Part shown: positions 1 through 8,066 of the stretch, in pieces
Layout: the number at the start of each line of letters is the position of its first letter
How positions within the stretch are numbered: the first letter of the stretch is position 1
Assembly (NCBI GenBank): GCA_048549915.1
Contig: JBLYYE010000042.1
Span: 1-49,042, forward strand
Direction of reading: 5' to 3'
Length of the DNA: 49,042 nt
Source of the DNA: LSUCC0057 sp048549915
GTDB lineage: Bacteria > Pseudomonadota > Gammaproteobacteria > Pseudomonadales > Porticoccaceae
Notes under the pieces: model-generated
Seen by the model: the letters and a program-made list of their open reading frames with translations, nothing else
Databases searched by the model: none
Told to the model about the DNA's origin: nothing
Program-made: the position numbers and the translations under genes

Positions 1-498
1 AACGCTGGCGGCTGTGAATACATCGACGATGCCAGCCACTTTGACAGCGCCCTGTTTAAACGGGTTATCGACACCAATCTAAACGGGACTGCCTACTGCC
101 TCGAAGCGCTGTTACCGCAACTGCGCAGCGGCAGTCGGGTCGCCTTGATGAGCAGCACTTCCACCCTGCTGCCGTTCAGCCGTGCCGAGGCCTACGGCGC
201 CAGCAAAGCCGCCATTGACTATCTGGCCAAATCACTGCGCATCGATTTGCGCCGACACGGCATTCGCGTGTCGCTGATTCGACCCTGCTTTGTCGATACC
301 CCTCTTACCGCACGCAATACCTTTAGTATGCCGGGGATCATCACTGTCGAGCGCGCCAGCACAATTATCCGCCAACAGCTAGATCGCGGCCGCGACGAAA
401 TTAATTTTACCCGCGGTTTTGTAGCGCTACTGCGTTTATTTAGCTGGCTGCCCAAAGCACTCAACAACCGCCTACAAGGTGGCCCTGAAAAGTTATGA
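1..498 (+). CDS. SDR-family oxidoreductase, 5' end cut by window
   Basis: The reading frame is open from base 1, so the N-terminus with the dinucleotide-binding glycine motif lies outside the window. The visible part begins at the NAG motif (residues NAGG). It continues through the catalytic Ser in the SSTS stretch and a YGASK motif, the Ser-Tyr-Lys triad of short-chain dehydrogenases. The next gene starts inside its stop codon (ATGA), so it is the first visible member of a four-gene operon with DUF2878, chalcone-isomerase-like and DUF3833 genes. NAD(P)-dependent oxidoreductase activity is well supported by family; the substrate is unknown. Confidence 0.9.
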   Translation, partial: NAGGCEYIDDASHFDSALFKRVIDTNLNGTAYCLEALLPQLRSGSRVALMSSTSTLLPFSRAEAYGASKAAIDYLAKSLRIDLRRHGIRVSLIRPCFVDTPLTARNTFSMPGIITVERASTIIRQQLDRGRDEINFTRGFVALLRLFSWLPKALNNRLQGGPEKL

Positions 499-1034
499 GG
501 GCCAAAGTAGTTGCACTGCTGCGCCACTACCCTGTTCAGCAAGCTGCGGGGTTTCAGCTGCTCTGGTTGGCGGCAGTAATCGGCCGCAACAGTTGGCTGT
601 GGCTACCGGTATTGCTCATATGCTGCCACCTCTATGTACACCTTCAACAGTGGCGAGCAGAGCTGAGCATCCTGCCAGTCGCCCTACTTGGGTTAGCTGT
701 CGATGGCGGACTGACGCTGGTGGGCATCTACCAGTTTAATCATCTGCCGGTGTGGCTGCTGGCACTCTGGGCCGGTTTTGTTTTAACGCTAAATGCCAGT
801 ATGGTGTGGCTGCGCAACTTACCCAACACGCTGCTAGCTGTTATCGGTGCCGTCAGCGGCACCGGCTCATACTTGGCTGGCGAGCGCCTCGGCGCTGTAG
901 TCATTGCCACCCCGACAGTTAACTCGGCGGTCATAATCGCTGGCTGTTGGGCTCTACTGCTTCCGCTGCTGGTTCGCGCTGAGCAGCGCTGGCGCCATGT
1001 GCCGCCGATAGAAACCTGGGAGAGCGAATTTTGA
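495..1034 (+). CDS. DUF2878-type inner-membrane protein
   Basis: A 179-residue, very hydrophobic protein rich in Leu, Val and Trp, with about five or six likely membrane segments and a short charged C-terminal tail. Length and pattern fit the DUF2878 family of unknown function. The ATG overlaps the stop of the upstream SDR gene and its own stop overlaps the TTG start of the next gene, so translation is probably coupled. From memory, DUF2878 proteins often sit near cyclopropane-fatty-acid-synthase-like, DUF1365, chalcone-isomerase-like and DUF3833 genes. That points to a membrane or lipid role, but no activity can be assigned here. Confidence 0.8.
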   Translation: MRAKVVALLRHYPVQQAAGFQLLWLAAVIGRNSWLWLPVLLICCHLYVHLQQWRAELSILPVALLGLAVDGGLTLVGIYQFNHLPVWLLALWAGFVLTLNASMVWLRNLPNTLLAVIGAVSGTGSYLAGERLGAVVIATPTVNSAVIIAGCWALLLPLLVRAEQRWRHVPPIETWESEF

Positions 1035-1567
1035 CTCAGCTCGCCAATAAGGCGCACACACCATTAGTTTGGTTGCTACTGTTTGCTGCTTTACTCGGTC
1101 ACAATACCGTTGGCTTCGGTGCCGTACCCGAGCCACTGCAAGCAGTTGGCAGCGGCAAAGCGCGCTGGTTTACCTTTACCCTCTACCAGGCAGAGCTATT
1201 TTCATCCAGCGGTAGTTTCCAGACCCTGCAAACTGCCAGCTACCCACTGGCGTTAAGCATCACCTATCAGCGCACCATTGCCGGGCAGACTCTTGTCGAT
1301 GCGACCGAGAGTGAGTGGCAGCGCCTGCAACTCACTCATCGCCAAGAGTGGGTCACGCAGCTGGGCAAACTGTGGCCCGATGTCAGCGATGGTGACAACC
1401 TTACCTTTGTTGCGCACACCGCCGACAGCGGCGAATTCTTTTTTAACCAGCGCTCATTAGGGCGCATTGAAGGGGCGACATTTGCCGAGACATTCCTCGC
1501 CATCTGGCTATCACCCGACACCCGCGATCCGCGTCTGCGCGCGGCACTTATTGGAGCTAGCTCATAA
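1031..1567 (+). CDS. Chalcone isomerase-like periplasmic protein
   Basis: 178 residues with an N-terminal hydrophobic segment (about residues 13-30) that looks like a signal peptide. The following domain begins 'VGSGKARWFTFTLYQAELF', typical of bacterial chalcone-isomerase-like proteins, in which a short beta strand describes growth of a lipid-binding fold rather than true flavonoid catalysis. The start is TTG at 1031, overlapping the upstream stop (TTGA); no better in-frame start precedes the signal peptide. The stop overlaps the ATG of the next gene by one base. Fatty-acid binding is the likely role by family analogy, but it is not shown by the sequence. Confidence 0.75.
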   Translation: MTQLANKAHTPLVWLLLFAALLGHNTVGFGAVPEPLQAVGSGKARWFTFTLYQAELFSSSGSFQTLQTASYPLALSITYQRTIAGQTLVDATESEWQRLQLTHRQEWVTQLGKLWPDVSDGDNLTFVAHTADSGEFFFNQRSLGRIEGATFAETFLAIWLSPDTRDPRLRAALIGASS

Positions 1568-2106
1568 TGAAAACACTCAATATCGCACTCTTAGCACTGC
1601 TCACTTCGCTACTTCTCAGCGCCTGCACACCGGCTACCGAGAGTTACCGCAACGCCACCCCAGAATTCGCATTGGAGGAGTTTTTTCACGGGCCACTGGT
1701 CGCCTATGGAATGATTCAAGATCGCTCTGGCACCGTTTTGCGTCGTTTTGAAGCGACCCTAGAGGGAACTTGGGAGGGCAACCAAGGGGTTCTGGCAGAG
1801 TGGTTCGTCTATGACGACGGCGAACGCCAAGAGCGCACCTGGTACTTAACCAAACACAGCGACGGTAGCTATTCAGGCACAGCCAGTGATGTTGTCGGCG
1901 AGGCGCGCGGCACTCCGCAGGGTTTCGCGCTGAACTGGCGCTACACCCTGCAAGTGCCGATGGACGATGATATCTGGGAGTTCCAGCTCGATGATTGGAT
2001 GTACCTGATTAATGAACGCGGGTTGATTAACCGCACAGCGATGAAAAAATTCGGTATCCGCGTCGCCGACCTGACCCTGTGGATAGAGAAAAAACCTACC
2101 GAGTAG
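1567..2106 (+). CDS. DUF3833 family lipoprotein
   Basis: 179 residues. The N-terminus has a Lys, a hydrophobic stretch and the lipobox LLSAC (Cys about residue 20), so it should be a lipid-anchored envelope protein. The body has repeated short beta-like stretches ending in a conserved-looking 'NRTAMKKFGIRVADLTLW' segment, which fits DUF3833. It is the last gene of the operon: its stop lies four bases before the stop of the convergent transporter gene. Function is unknown; the operon context suggests an envelope or lipid-modification pathway. Confidence 0.8.
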   Translation: MKTLNIALLALLTSLLLSACTPATESYRNATPEFALEEFFHGPLVAYGMIQDRSGTVLRRFEATLEGTWEGNQGVLAEWFVYDDGERQERTWYLTKHSDGSYSGTASDVVGEARGTPQGFALNWRYTLQVPMDDDIWEFQLDDWMYLINERGLINRTAMKKFGIRVADLTLWIEKKPTE

Positions 2107-2110
2107 GCTG

Positions 2111-2863
2111 CTAGTCGCGCAGTCTAAACGGTGTAAAGTCGGTGTCGCGATCGTAGACATCCACCTGTTCGCGCTCCTTTAAGAACGCTACAGCGTGGTA
2201 GGTAAACGGTGTCATGACGATTTCGACGCCCACTTTAAAGACAAAGTTAAACGCCACTACCATCAACAAGCTCTCAGTAGACCAGATGCCGGCAAACGCA
2301 ATCGGGTAGAAAATCAGGCTGTCCACCCCCTGCCCCGCAATGGTGGAACCAATGGTGCGCATCCACAGGTGTCGGCCCTGTGTCCACACCTTCATTTTCG
2401 CCATCACAAATGAGTTGACGAAATCTCCTGCCCAATAAGCGACCATCGACCCCAGTACTATTCTGTAGGTGTTGCCAAACACCAACTCGAGCGCAGGCTG
2501 CAGAGCCATGTTAAACGGCTCGTTGGGGTCGACCGGCAGTGCAATCACCACCGCCGACATGATGGTGGCAAATATCAGCCCAAACAAACCCGCCCAGATG
2601 ACCCGGCGAGCGCGCGCGTAACCGTATACCTCGGTGAGAATATCGCCAAAGATATAGCCAATCGGAAAGAACAAATTACCGGCACCAAAGCTAAACAAAG
2701 TGTCTGTCCCTGGCAGTGACAGCTGAGCCACTTTGGCCGGGCCAATCAAATTAGAGCAGATCAGCACTACCACAAAACCGACCATGATTAGGTCGTAGTA
2801 CTGGTAGCGCCTACCTTGCTGTGGCGCGCTGGCCAGCTCAGTCACCTGGGTAATCCTCAGCAT
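2111..2863 (-). CDS. yhhQ: VUT-family (YhhQ-like) queuosine precursor transporter
   Basis: About 250 residues from the ATG at 2863 (MLRITQ). The frame stays open further upstream to 2959, but that extension lies wholly inside the folM-like gene and reads as non-membrane sequence. Five or six membrane helices follow, with family features such as 'ICSNLIGPAK', 'FFPIGYIFGDILTEVYGY' and a late 'DSLIFYPIAFAG' helix. VUT/YhhQ proteins import queuosine precursors (preQ0/preQ1). The start overlaps the end of the upstream SDR gene by 26 bp, so the two are probably translated from one mRNA. Family is secure; the substrate is by homology. Confidence 0.85.
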   Translation of the reverse strand: MLRITQVTELASAPQQGRRYQYYDLIMVGFVVVLICSNLIGPAKVAQLSLPGTDTLFSFGAGNLFFPIGYIFGDILTEVYGYARARRVIWAGLFGLIFATIMSAVVIALPVDPNEPFNMALQPALELVFGNTYRIVLGSMVAYWAGDFVNSFVMAKMKVWTQGRHLWMRTIGSTIAGQGVDSLIFYPIAFAGIWSTESLLMVVAFNFVFKVGVEIVMTPFTYHAVAFLKEREQVDVYDRDTDFTPFRLRD

Positions 2864-3587
2864 TGAGGCCAATGTGCTGAACCGTTTCACCACCATCGAC
2901 AAACAACTGCTGCCCAGTGACATATTCGTTGTCGAGCAGATAGAGCAGAGCTTTGCCAAGCTCCTCTGCCTCTCCTTTGCGCGCCAGCGGAATACCCTGG
3001 TTGCGCCACTCTATATAAGCATCGGAGCGAGTCACTCCCGGCATAATCACACCGGGACAGATACCATTGACCCGAATCCGCGGCGCAAACTCCATGGCTG
3101 CCATTTTAGTGAGTTCGCCCAGGGCTTTTTTGGCCGACAAGTAGGCGCCGTACTGGTACTGCTGAAACTGAATTTTGTTGTCGAGAATGTTAATAATGTT
3201 GCCGCTCTCGACACGATTGGCGAACGCGCCACAAAGCATAAAGGGAGCAAAGAAGTTTACTTGGAACTCTTGCTGCAACATCTCTAATGAGGTCTCGGCA
3301 ATCGGCGCAGCATTGTAAATAGAGGCGCAGTTAATCAAGACACTGAGCGAGGGAAAACGCTCTACCACCGCCTCAACCAGCGGCGAAGGATCGCCACCGT
3401 GAAGAAAATCGCATTGGAAAATCTCACACTCAACGCCCAACTCGCGAATCTCTGCCGCAGTCTGCTCAGCCGCTTGAACCGAACTGCTGTAGTGAATAGC
3501 GATGTCATAACCGGCTTTAGCCAGCGTTAAAGCAAAATGACGGCCCACTCGAATGGCGCTACCGGTAACCAATGCTGCTTGTCGCAT
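2838..3587 (-). CDS. folM: FolM-type dihydromonapterin/pteridine reductase (SDR)
   Basis: 249 residues. The cofactor loop is TGSAIRVG, the variant found in pteridine reductases rather than the usual TGxxxGIG. The catalytic Ser is replaced by Asp (NILDNK), followed by YGAYLSAKKAL, a hallmark of the PTR1/FolM group. The C-terminus 'VTGQQLFVDGGETV' closes a standard SDR fold. FolM reduces dihydromonapterin to tetrahydromonapterin and can reduce dihydrofolate weakly. It is the first gene of a pair with the VUT transporter. The 114-bp gap to the exonuclease gene upstream shows no clear terminator. Confidence 0.85.
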   Translation of the reverse strand: MRQAALVTGSAIRVGRHFALTLAKAGYDIAIHYSSSVQAAEQTAAEIRELGVECEIFQCDFLHGGDPSPLVEAVVERFPSLSVLINCASIYNAAPIAETSLEMLQQEFQVNFFAPFMLCGAFANRVESGNIINILDNKIQFQQYQYGAYLSAKKALGELTKMAAMEFAPRIRVNGICPGVIMPGVTRSDAYIEWRNQGIPLARKGEAEELGKALLYLLDNEYVTGQQLFVDGGETVQHIGLNAEDYPGD

Positions 3588-3701
3588 AAAGATCGCTCCT
3601 CAATAATTGTGCGCCTAGCATAGGTAGTTGCCGATATAGGATCAACCGAAAAAAGACGTGGTTTAACCGCAGGCTATGACGCGGGATTACGCAGATTTAA
3701 T

Positions 3702-4328
3702 TTAACCCTGGCGATAACTCTCTACAGTCTGCGCTACTCTATTTTTAGGCACTGACTGAACCGCAGCCAATAGCGCTGTAGGAGCGCAGGCAAGCTGATA
3801 ATCTGCACACAACTGCCGCTGCAGAGCGATCGTCAAATGGGCGGTACAGCGCGCATCGGCCAATGCGCGGTGAAACTGCCCGGCCTGTGGCAGCTGTAAT
3901 ACGCCCGCCAACTCTGAGAGCCGATAACTTGCCAAACCAGGTAACAGACGGCGAGCCAACTTCAAACTACAGAGCAGTTCAACCTGCGAAGATAGCCCTA
4001 ATTCATCGAGCTCAGCCTGCCAAAATTTATAGTCAAACGAAGCGTTGTGCGCCACCAACGGCAGACCCGCTACGCGCGCTACCACCTCGCGCATCACCTT
4101 AGACGCACTGGGCGCTGCGCGCACCATAGCATCGCTAATACCCGTTAACCGCTGTATATCGTAAGGAATAGCCTGCTGCGGGTTAACCAAACTCTGGTAG
4201 CTATCGACAATAGCGCCATTGTCGACAATACAGAGCCCGACTTCAGTGATCCGCGCACCTAATGCGGGCGACATCCCGGTAGTTTCAAAATCGATAACAG
4301 CGTAACTCAATGGCTTTTCCCTGCGCAC
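3702..4328 (-). CDS. DEDDh 3'-5' exonuclease (DnaQ-like)
   Basis: 208 residues. The exonuclease motifs are all present: Exo I VIDFETTG (Asp, Glu), Exo II LVAHNASFDYKF (Asp), Exo III HRALADARCTAHL (His and Asp). It is therefore an active-looking DEDDh nuclease, distinct from the replicative epsilon subunit encoded at 16612-17325. The start is GTG at 4328. It lies 80 bp downstream of umuC in the same direction with no obvious terminator between them, so it may be carried on the SOS transcript. The exact role (proofreading, RNA or DNA trimming) cannot be told from sequence. Confidence 0.85.
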   Translation of the reverse strand: MRREKPLSYAVIDFETTGMSPALGARITEVGLCIVDNGAIVDSYQSLVNPQQAIPYDIQRLTGISDAMVRAAPSASKVMREVVARVAGLPLVAHNASFDYKFWQAELDELGLSSQVELLCSLKLARRLLPGLASYRLSELAGVLQLPQAGQFHRALADARCTAHLTIALQRQLCADYQLACAPTALLAAVQSVPKNRVAQTVESYRQG

Positions 4329-4408
4329 TATTGCGACATTTTTGGGCTACCATTGTAGGGTTATTGTGACTTGTGGGCAGTATTTATCTGAATACTTAAT
4401 ACTTGCAC

Positions 4409-5653
4409 TCAACCAACCACAGGCAGATCACTCAGGCGGGTGGTATAGGCCGGCGACTTGAGACGGCGCTGCATCTGCCAGCTGGGATTGACACCGCTGC
4501 TGGCAAAAAATAGCTGAGGCCCGTTGCTGTTGAGCTTGTCTACCAGCGCCATCAATTTAGCCGATTTTTCACTCTGGTAACTGTCAAAAAAATTCAATTG
4601 TCCAGCAGCTTCATCGACCAATTCAATAAGCCCCACCCCCGCTTTGGCGTAAGCAAAGCCAGGCTTGTACAGCTGTGCTACCAAGCGCTTGGCTGCCGAT
4701 ATAATTTGCCCGCTATCGTTGCTGGCAAACGGCAACTGACAGGTCGCGCTGTTGTAGTAGCTATCGGCATCAAACCGCGAACTTTGAATAAAGACTAACA
4801 GCGTTTTGACCAAGCTCTGCTGCTTGCGCAGCTTAACTGCTGCACGGCTGGCATAGAGACTGACTGCCTGCTCTAGCCCTTGCTGACTCTCTACACGCTG
4901 GCCGAACGAGCGAGTAGCGTAAATCTGTTTTTTGTTTTGCGGCTGGCTGTCTAAGTTCATGCAGCGCACCCCATTCAGCTCCGCTACTGTGCGCTCCAAG
5001 TTGACGCCAAAGTGACGGCGGATACGTTTGGCATCGGCGCTCTGTAGGTCATAGACAGAGTGTATTCCCAGCTCTGCGAGGCGGCGCGACAAACGCGAAC
5101 CAACCCCCCAGACTTTATTCACCGGTAACTTTTCAAATACCGTCCGCCACCGTTCGAGCTTATCTAAAACACAGACACCTTGGAGTTTTTGGGATTTTTT
5201 GGCGATATGGTTGGCCAATTTAGCCAGCGTTTTAGTCTCTGCAAAACCGACACAGACTGGCATGCGCACATCGCGCCAGAGGGTCTCTTTGATTTCGCGA
5301 CCGTACTCAGGCCAATTAAACTGGCAGCCATCTAACAGCAAAAAGCTCTCATCAATTGAGTAGACCTCAAGCGCTGGTGCATATTCGCGCAGCACCGTCA
5401 CAACCCTGCGTGAAATATCCCCATAGAGCTCATAGTTACTGCTGAATACCTTGACTTTGTGCCGCTCCAGTAGCGACTTCACCTTAAAGTATGGCTGTAG
5501 ATCAGGAATATCTAACGCTTTGGCCTCTTTGCTGCGCGCGACAATACAACCGTCGTTATTGCTCAATACAACCACCGGTTGGTGGCGCAGCTCGGGGCGA
5601 AATATCTGCTCACAACTGGCGAAAAAGCTGTTGCAGTCAACCAGCGCGTACAT
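4409..5653 (-). CDS. umuC: UmuC, DNA polymerase V catalytic subunit
   Basis: 414 residues, close to the usual 420 or so for UmuC. The Y-family palm shows MYALVDCNSFFASCE with catalytic Asp6, and YSIDESFLLLD with the metal-binding Asp-Glu pair. A helix-hairpin-helix region (KVWGVGSRLSRRLAELG) follows, then the little-finger domain. The peptide QLNFF (residues 352-356) matches the beta-clamp-binding motif. It makes the translesion polymerase together with processed UmuD. The ATG overlaps the end of umuD by 17 bp, indicating coupled translation under the LexA box upstream. Confidence 0.96.
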   Translation of the reverse strand: MYALVDCNSFFASCEQIFRPELRHQPVVVLSNNDGCIVARSKEAKALDIPDLQPYFKVKSLLERHKVKVFSSNYELYGDISRRVVTVLREYAPALEVYSIDESFLLLDGCQFNWPEYGREIKETLWRDVRMPVCVGFAETKTLAKLANHIAKKSQKLQGVCVLDKLERWRTVFEKLPVNKVWGVGSRLSRRLAELGIHSVYDLQSADAKRIRRHFGVNLERTVAELNGVRCMNLDSQPQNKKQIYATRSFGQRVESQQGLEQAVSLYASRAAVKLRKQQSLVKTLLVFIQSSRFDADSYYNSATCQLPFASNDSGQIISAAKRLVAQLYKPGFAYAKAGVGLIELVDEAAGQLNFFDSYQSEKSAKLMALVDKLNSNGPQLFFASSGVNPSWQMQRRLKSPAYTTRLSDLPVVG

Positions 5654-6071
5654 CTAGATACCTCAGCGAGTGGGTCACCACCCCTTCAATATTGCAGTCG
5701 ATATCTTCTAATATTTCCAGCTCTGGATAGCGGCTGTTGGCCGACCGCAGTGAGCGGCGCTCTTTGTCGAGCACTTTGCAGACCAACTCACCGTTCATCA
5801 CGGCGATGACTACTGAACCTGTGACCGGCGTTCTTGAGCGGTCTACCACCAGTAGATCGCCGTTGAAAATCCCTACTCCCACCATAGAGTCACCATTGGC
5901 ACGGGCAAAATAGGTCGCCGCGGGGCGCTTAATAATGTGCTTATTGAGATCGATAGTCTCCTCAATGTAGTCATCGGCAGGGCTTGGAAAACCGGCCGCC
6001 ACACGTGAAAGATAGACTGGAATAGCCAACGGCTGCAGAGCCAGCTCGCCATCAATTTTTGTTACGCGCAT
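5637..6071 (-). CDS. umuD: UmuD, self-cleaving polymerase V subunit
   Basis: 144 residues with the S24/LexA peptidase fold. The cleavage site is Ala26-Gly27 in VAAGFPSPADDY, the nucleophile is Ser62 in NGDSM, and the general base is Lys99 in LVCKVL. RecA-stimulated self-cleavage removes the first 26 residues to give the active form that binds UmuC. A perfect LexA operator lies 17 bp upstream of the ATG. Length and spacing are normal, so the protein looks fully functional. Confidence 0.96.
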   Translation of the reverse strand: MRVTKIDGELALQPLAIPVYLSRVAAGFPSPADDYIEETIDLNKHIIKRPAATYFARANGDSMVGVGIFNGDLLVVDRSRTPVTGSVVIAVMNGELVCKVLDKERRSLRSANSRYPELEILEDIDCNIEGVVTHSLRYLDVRAG

Positions 6072-6087
6072 ACCATCAAAACCTTAA

Positions 6088-6103
6088 CTGTATATATATA
6101 CAG
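6088..6103. promoter_or_regulatory. LexA (SOS) box upstream of umuDC
   Basis: CTGTATATATATACAG is a perfect 16-bp palindrome and equals the textbook gammaproteobacterial LexA operator; the flanking bases also extend the symmetry. It is 17 bp before the umuD start, where bound LexA would block transcription until DNA damage. Confidence 0.95.
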
Positions 6104-6205
6104 TATTCAGGTTTTGGCGCTAGATGACAAGAGCTATTCGTGACAACGACACTATTTAAGCGCCAATCAAATGCTGCGCTAGAATTTGTAAGCTTAGCCG
6201 CTCTC

Positions 6206-6269
6206 GCACATCCTTGTGCTGCGCGGCATGCCAACGTCCTGTTGGCAATCGAAGCCGCTTGCAGCGGTT
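6206..6269. repeat. Cluster of three small hairpins
   Basis: Three inverted repeats sit in tandem between umuD and tRNA-Ala: GCACA/TGTGC (6206-6219, TCCT loop), TGCCAAC/GTTGGCA (6229-6247, GTCCT loop) and CCGCT/AGCGG (6255-6267, TGC loop), the last extensible by a G-T and an A-T pair. Two loops share the word TCCT. This looks like a dispersed intergenic multi-hairpin element of the REP kind, but only one copy is in the window. No gene is credible across it. Confidence 0.5.
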
Positions 6270-6290
6270 CTCTGCTCACTGAATGCGCAC

Positions 6291-6322
6291 AAACAAAAAA
6301 CCCCCACGCTTGCGCGTGAGGG
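6291..6322 (-). terminator. Rho-independent terminator of tRNA-Ala
   Basis: On the minus strand CCCTCACGC-GCAA-GCGTGGGGG forms a 9-bp stem (one T-G pair) capped by a GNRA tetraloop and followed by six T residues. It begins 9 bases after the tRNA CCA end. Confidence 0.9.
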
Positions 6323-6331
6323 TTGTTTGTT

Positions 6332-6407
6332 TGGTGGAGCTAAGCGGGATCGAACCGCTGACCTCAACACTGCCAGTGTTGCGCTCTCCCAGCTGAGCTA
6401 TAGCCCC
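6332..6407 (-). tRNA. tRNA-Ala (anticodon GGC)
   Basis: 76 bases with encoded CCA. The acceptor GGGGCTA pairs with TAGCTCC and includes the G3-T70 wobble that identifies alanine tRNAs. The anticodon stem-loop CAACA-CTGGCAG-TGTTG gives anticodon GGC, and the T-arm reads GGTTCGATCC. A terminator follows directly. Confidence 0.97.
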
Positions 6408-6447
6408 AAAAAAGGAGTCGGCATATTAGGCGCGAGGGGGCGGGGTG

Positions 6448-7962
6448 TCAAGCCTCACCGCCCTCTTCTTTTCCACTATCTGCGCCTAGCCCATCAAAAC
6501 GCTTCTGTAATTTTTTGAGTTTTTTATTGCCCAGGCCACCAAGCAGCTCAATAGCGTAGCGCAGCCGCGCGCGACTCATATCGGGGCCGAGGAGCTGCAT
6601 CGAATCCATCACTGAAATCGAGGCGGTAGTGCCTGCAATAGCGATAAACAGCGGCGCTAAAAATGCTTTGAGCTTGATATCTAACTGAGCTGCCAGAGTT
6701 TTCAGCTCATTGAAGATCGCGTCGCGCTGCCAGGTGCGCAGAGCTTCTAGCCGCCACAATGAAAACTGCAGTACCTCTATCAGTTGTTCTTCGTCGACAC
6801 CGCTCTGCGTGAGTTGCTCGGCAGTAATCGGCAACTGCCCAGAGACCAGATAGGCACCCAGCGGGGCAATATCAGAGAGACGCTCCATACGCGCGCGCGC
6901 GTGGGGTATGAACGCCATCAGAGTTTCGCGGTTGAACGCCCAGTTAATCAGTTGATCGGCCAGCTGCTCGTCACTGAGCTCTTCGCGAATCCACAACCCG
7001 TTGAGCCAGCTGAGTTTTTCAACATCAAAAATGGGTCCGCCGAGCGAAATACGGTTAATGTCGAACGCGTCGATCATTTCGGCGAGCGAGAATTTCTCAC
7101 TCTCATCGGGCATCGACCAGCCCATGCGGCCGAGGTAGTTGAGCAGCGCCTCAGGCAGGAAACCCATACGCTGATAGTAGAGAATACTGGTGGGGTTTTT
7201 GCGCTTGGAGAGTTTGCTCTTGTCGGGGTTGCGCAGCAGTGGCAGATGGCAGAACTGCGGCTGCTGCCAGCCAAAATATTGATAGAGCAGAATATGTTTG
7301 GGCGCCGAGTTAATCCACTCTTCGCCGCGAATAACGTGGCTGATCTCCATCTCGTGATCGTCGACCACATTGGCCAAATGGTAGGTAGGTAGACCATCGG
7401 CCTTCATCAGCACCTGCATATCCACCTGCGCCCAGTCGATAGCGATCTCGCCGCGCAACATATCCTCAAAACGGCACTCGCCTTCACTGGGGACTTTCAT
7501 GCGCACCACATGGCTGTCACCGGCAGCCAGTTTGGCGTTAACGTGTTCTTGGCTGAGAGTCAGGCAGTGGCCGTCGTAACCACTGCTGGTTTTTTCTGCC
7601 ATTTGTTTGGCGCGCAGCTCATCGAGCCGTTCGCTGGAGCAAAAACAGTGGAAGGCGTGGCCGTCATCGATAAGCTGCTGTGCGCGCTCGGTATAAAGTG
7701 AACTGCGTTCACTCTGTCGATAGGGGCCTTTGGCACCGCCGACATCAGGGCCTTCATCCCACTGCAGGCCAAGCCACTTGAGTGCCGTGAGAATCTGCTG
7801 TTCAGATTCTGCTGTCGAGCGCTGCTGATCGGTATCTTCTATACGCAGCAAAAACTCGCCACCATGCTGCTTGGCAAAGACCATGTTGAACAGCGCCACA
7901 TAGGCGGTACCTACGTGTGGATCACCGGTTGGCGAAGGGGCAATACGAGTTCTGACAGTCAT
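6448..7962 (-). CDS. gltX: Glutamyl-tRNA synthetase
   Basis: 504 residues from ATG at 7962 (MTVRTRIAPSPTG); the open frame upstream to 8040 has no family similarity. Class I signatures are present: PHVGT replaces HIGH, and KLSKRK replaces KMSKS. The zinc-site residues CFC...YDGHC match the enterobacterial GltX type. The enzyme charges tRNA-Glu with glutamate. It is divergent from dusA across a 104-bp gap that carries TATAAT-like hexamers on both strands, and tRNA-Ala lies just downstream. Confidence 0.96.
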   Translation of the reverse strand: MTVRTRIAPSPTGDPHVGTAYVALFNMVFAKQHGGEFLLRIEDTDQQRSTAESEQQILTALKWLGLQWDEGPDVGGAKGPYRQSERSSLYTERAQQLIDDGHAFHCFCSSERLDELRAKQMAEKTSSGYDGHCLTLSQEHVNAKLAAGDSHVVRMKVPSEGECRFEDMLRGEIAIDWAQVDMQVLMKADGLPTYHLANVVDDHEMEISHVIRGEEWINSAPKHILLYQYFGWQQPQFCHLPLLRNPDKSKLSKRKNPTSILYYQRMGFLPEALLNYLGRMGWSMPDESEKFSLAEMIDAFDINRISLGGPIFDVEKLSWLNGLWIREELSDEQLADQLINWAFNRETLMAFIPHARARMERLSDIAPLGAYLVSGQLPITAEQLTQSGVDEEQLIEVLQFSLWRLEALRTWQRDAIFNELKTLAAQLDIKLKAFLAPLFIAIAGTTASISVMDSMQLLGPDMSRARLRYAIELLGGLGNKKLKKLQKRFDGLGADSGKEEGGEA

Positions 7963-8066
7963 AGCAAGCCTATTAAATAGATCAGTTAATTGGTGCACAT
8001 TATACGCACTGGGCTTTAAGTCGCTATAATTGCGCTTCATTTAGCCGACACAAGATACCCCATTAC

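Noticed and set aside
6076..6279. 67-aa open frame covering the umuD promoter
   Set aside because: It runs through the LexA box and the hairpin cluster and has no family features or ribosome site.
6332..6407. tRNA-Ala as an integration site for a mobile element carrying umuDC
   Set aside because: No integrase, no repeated tRNA 3' end and the tRNA has its own intact terminator.
6784..7392. 202-aa open frame on the plus strand inside gltX
   Set aside because: Shadow of gltX on the opposite strand; composition explained by the codons of the real gene.
7963..8066. Full sigma-70 promoters for gltX and dusA in their shared gap
   Set aside because: TATAAT-like hexamers exist on both strands, but no -35 element at a proper distance could be found.
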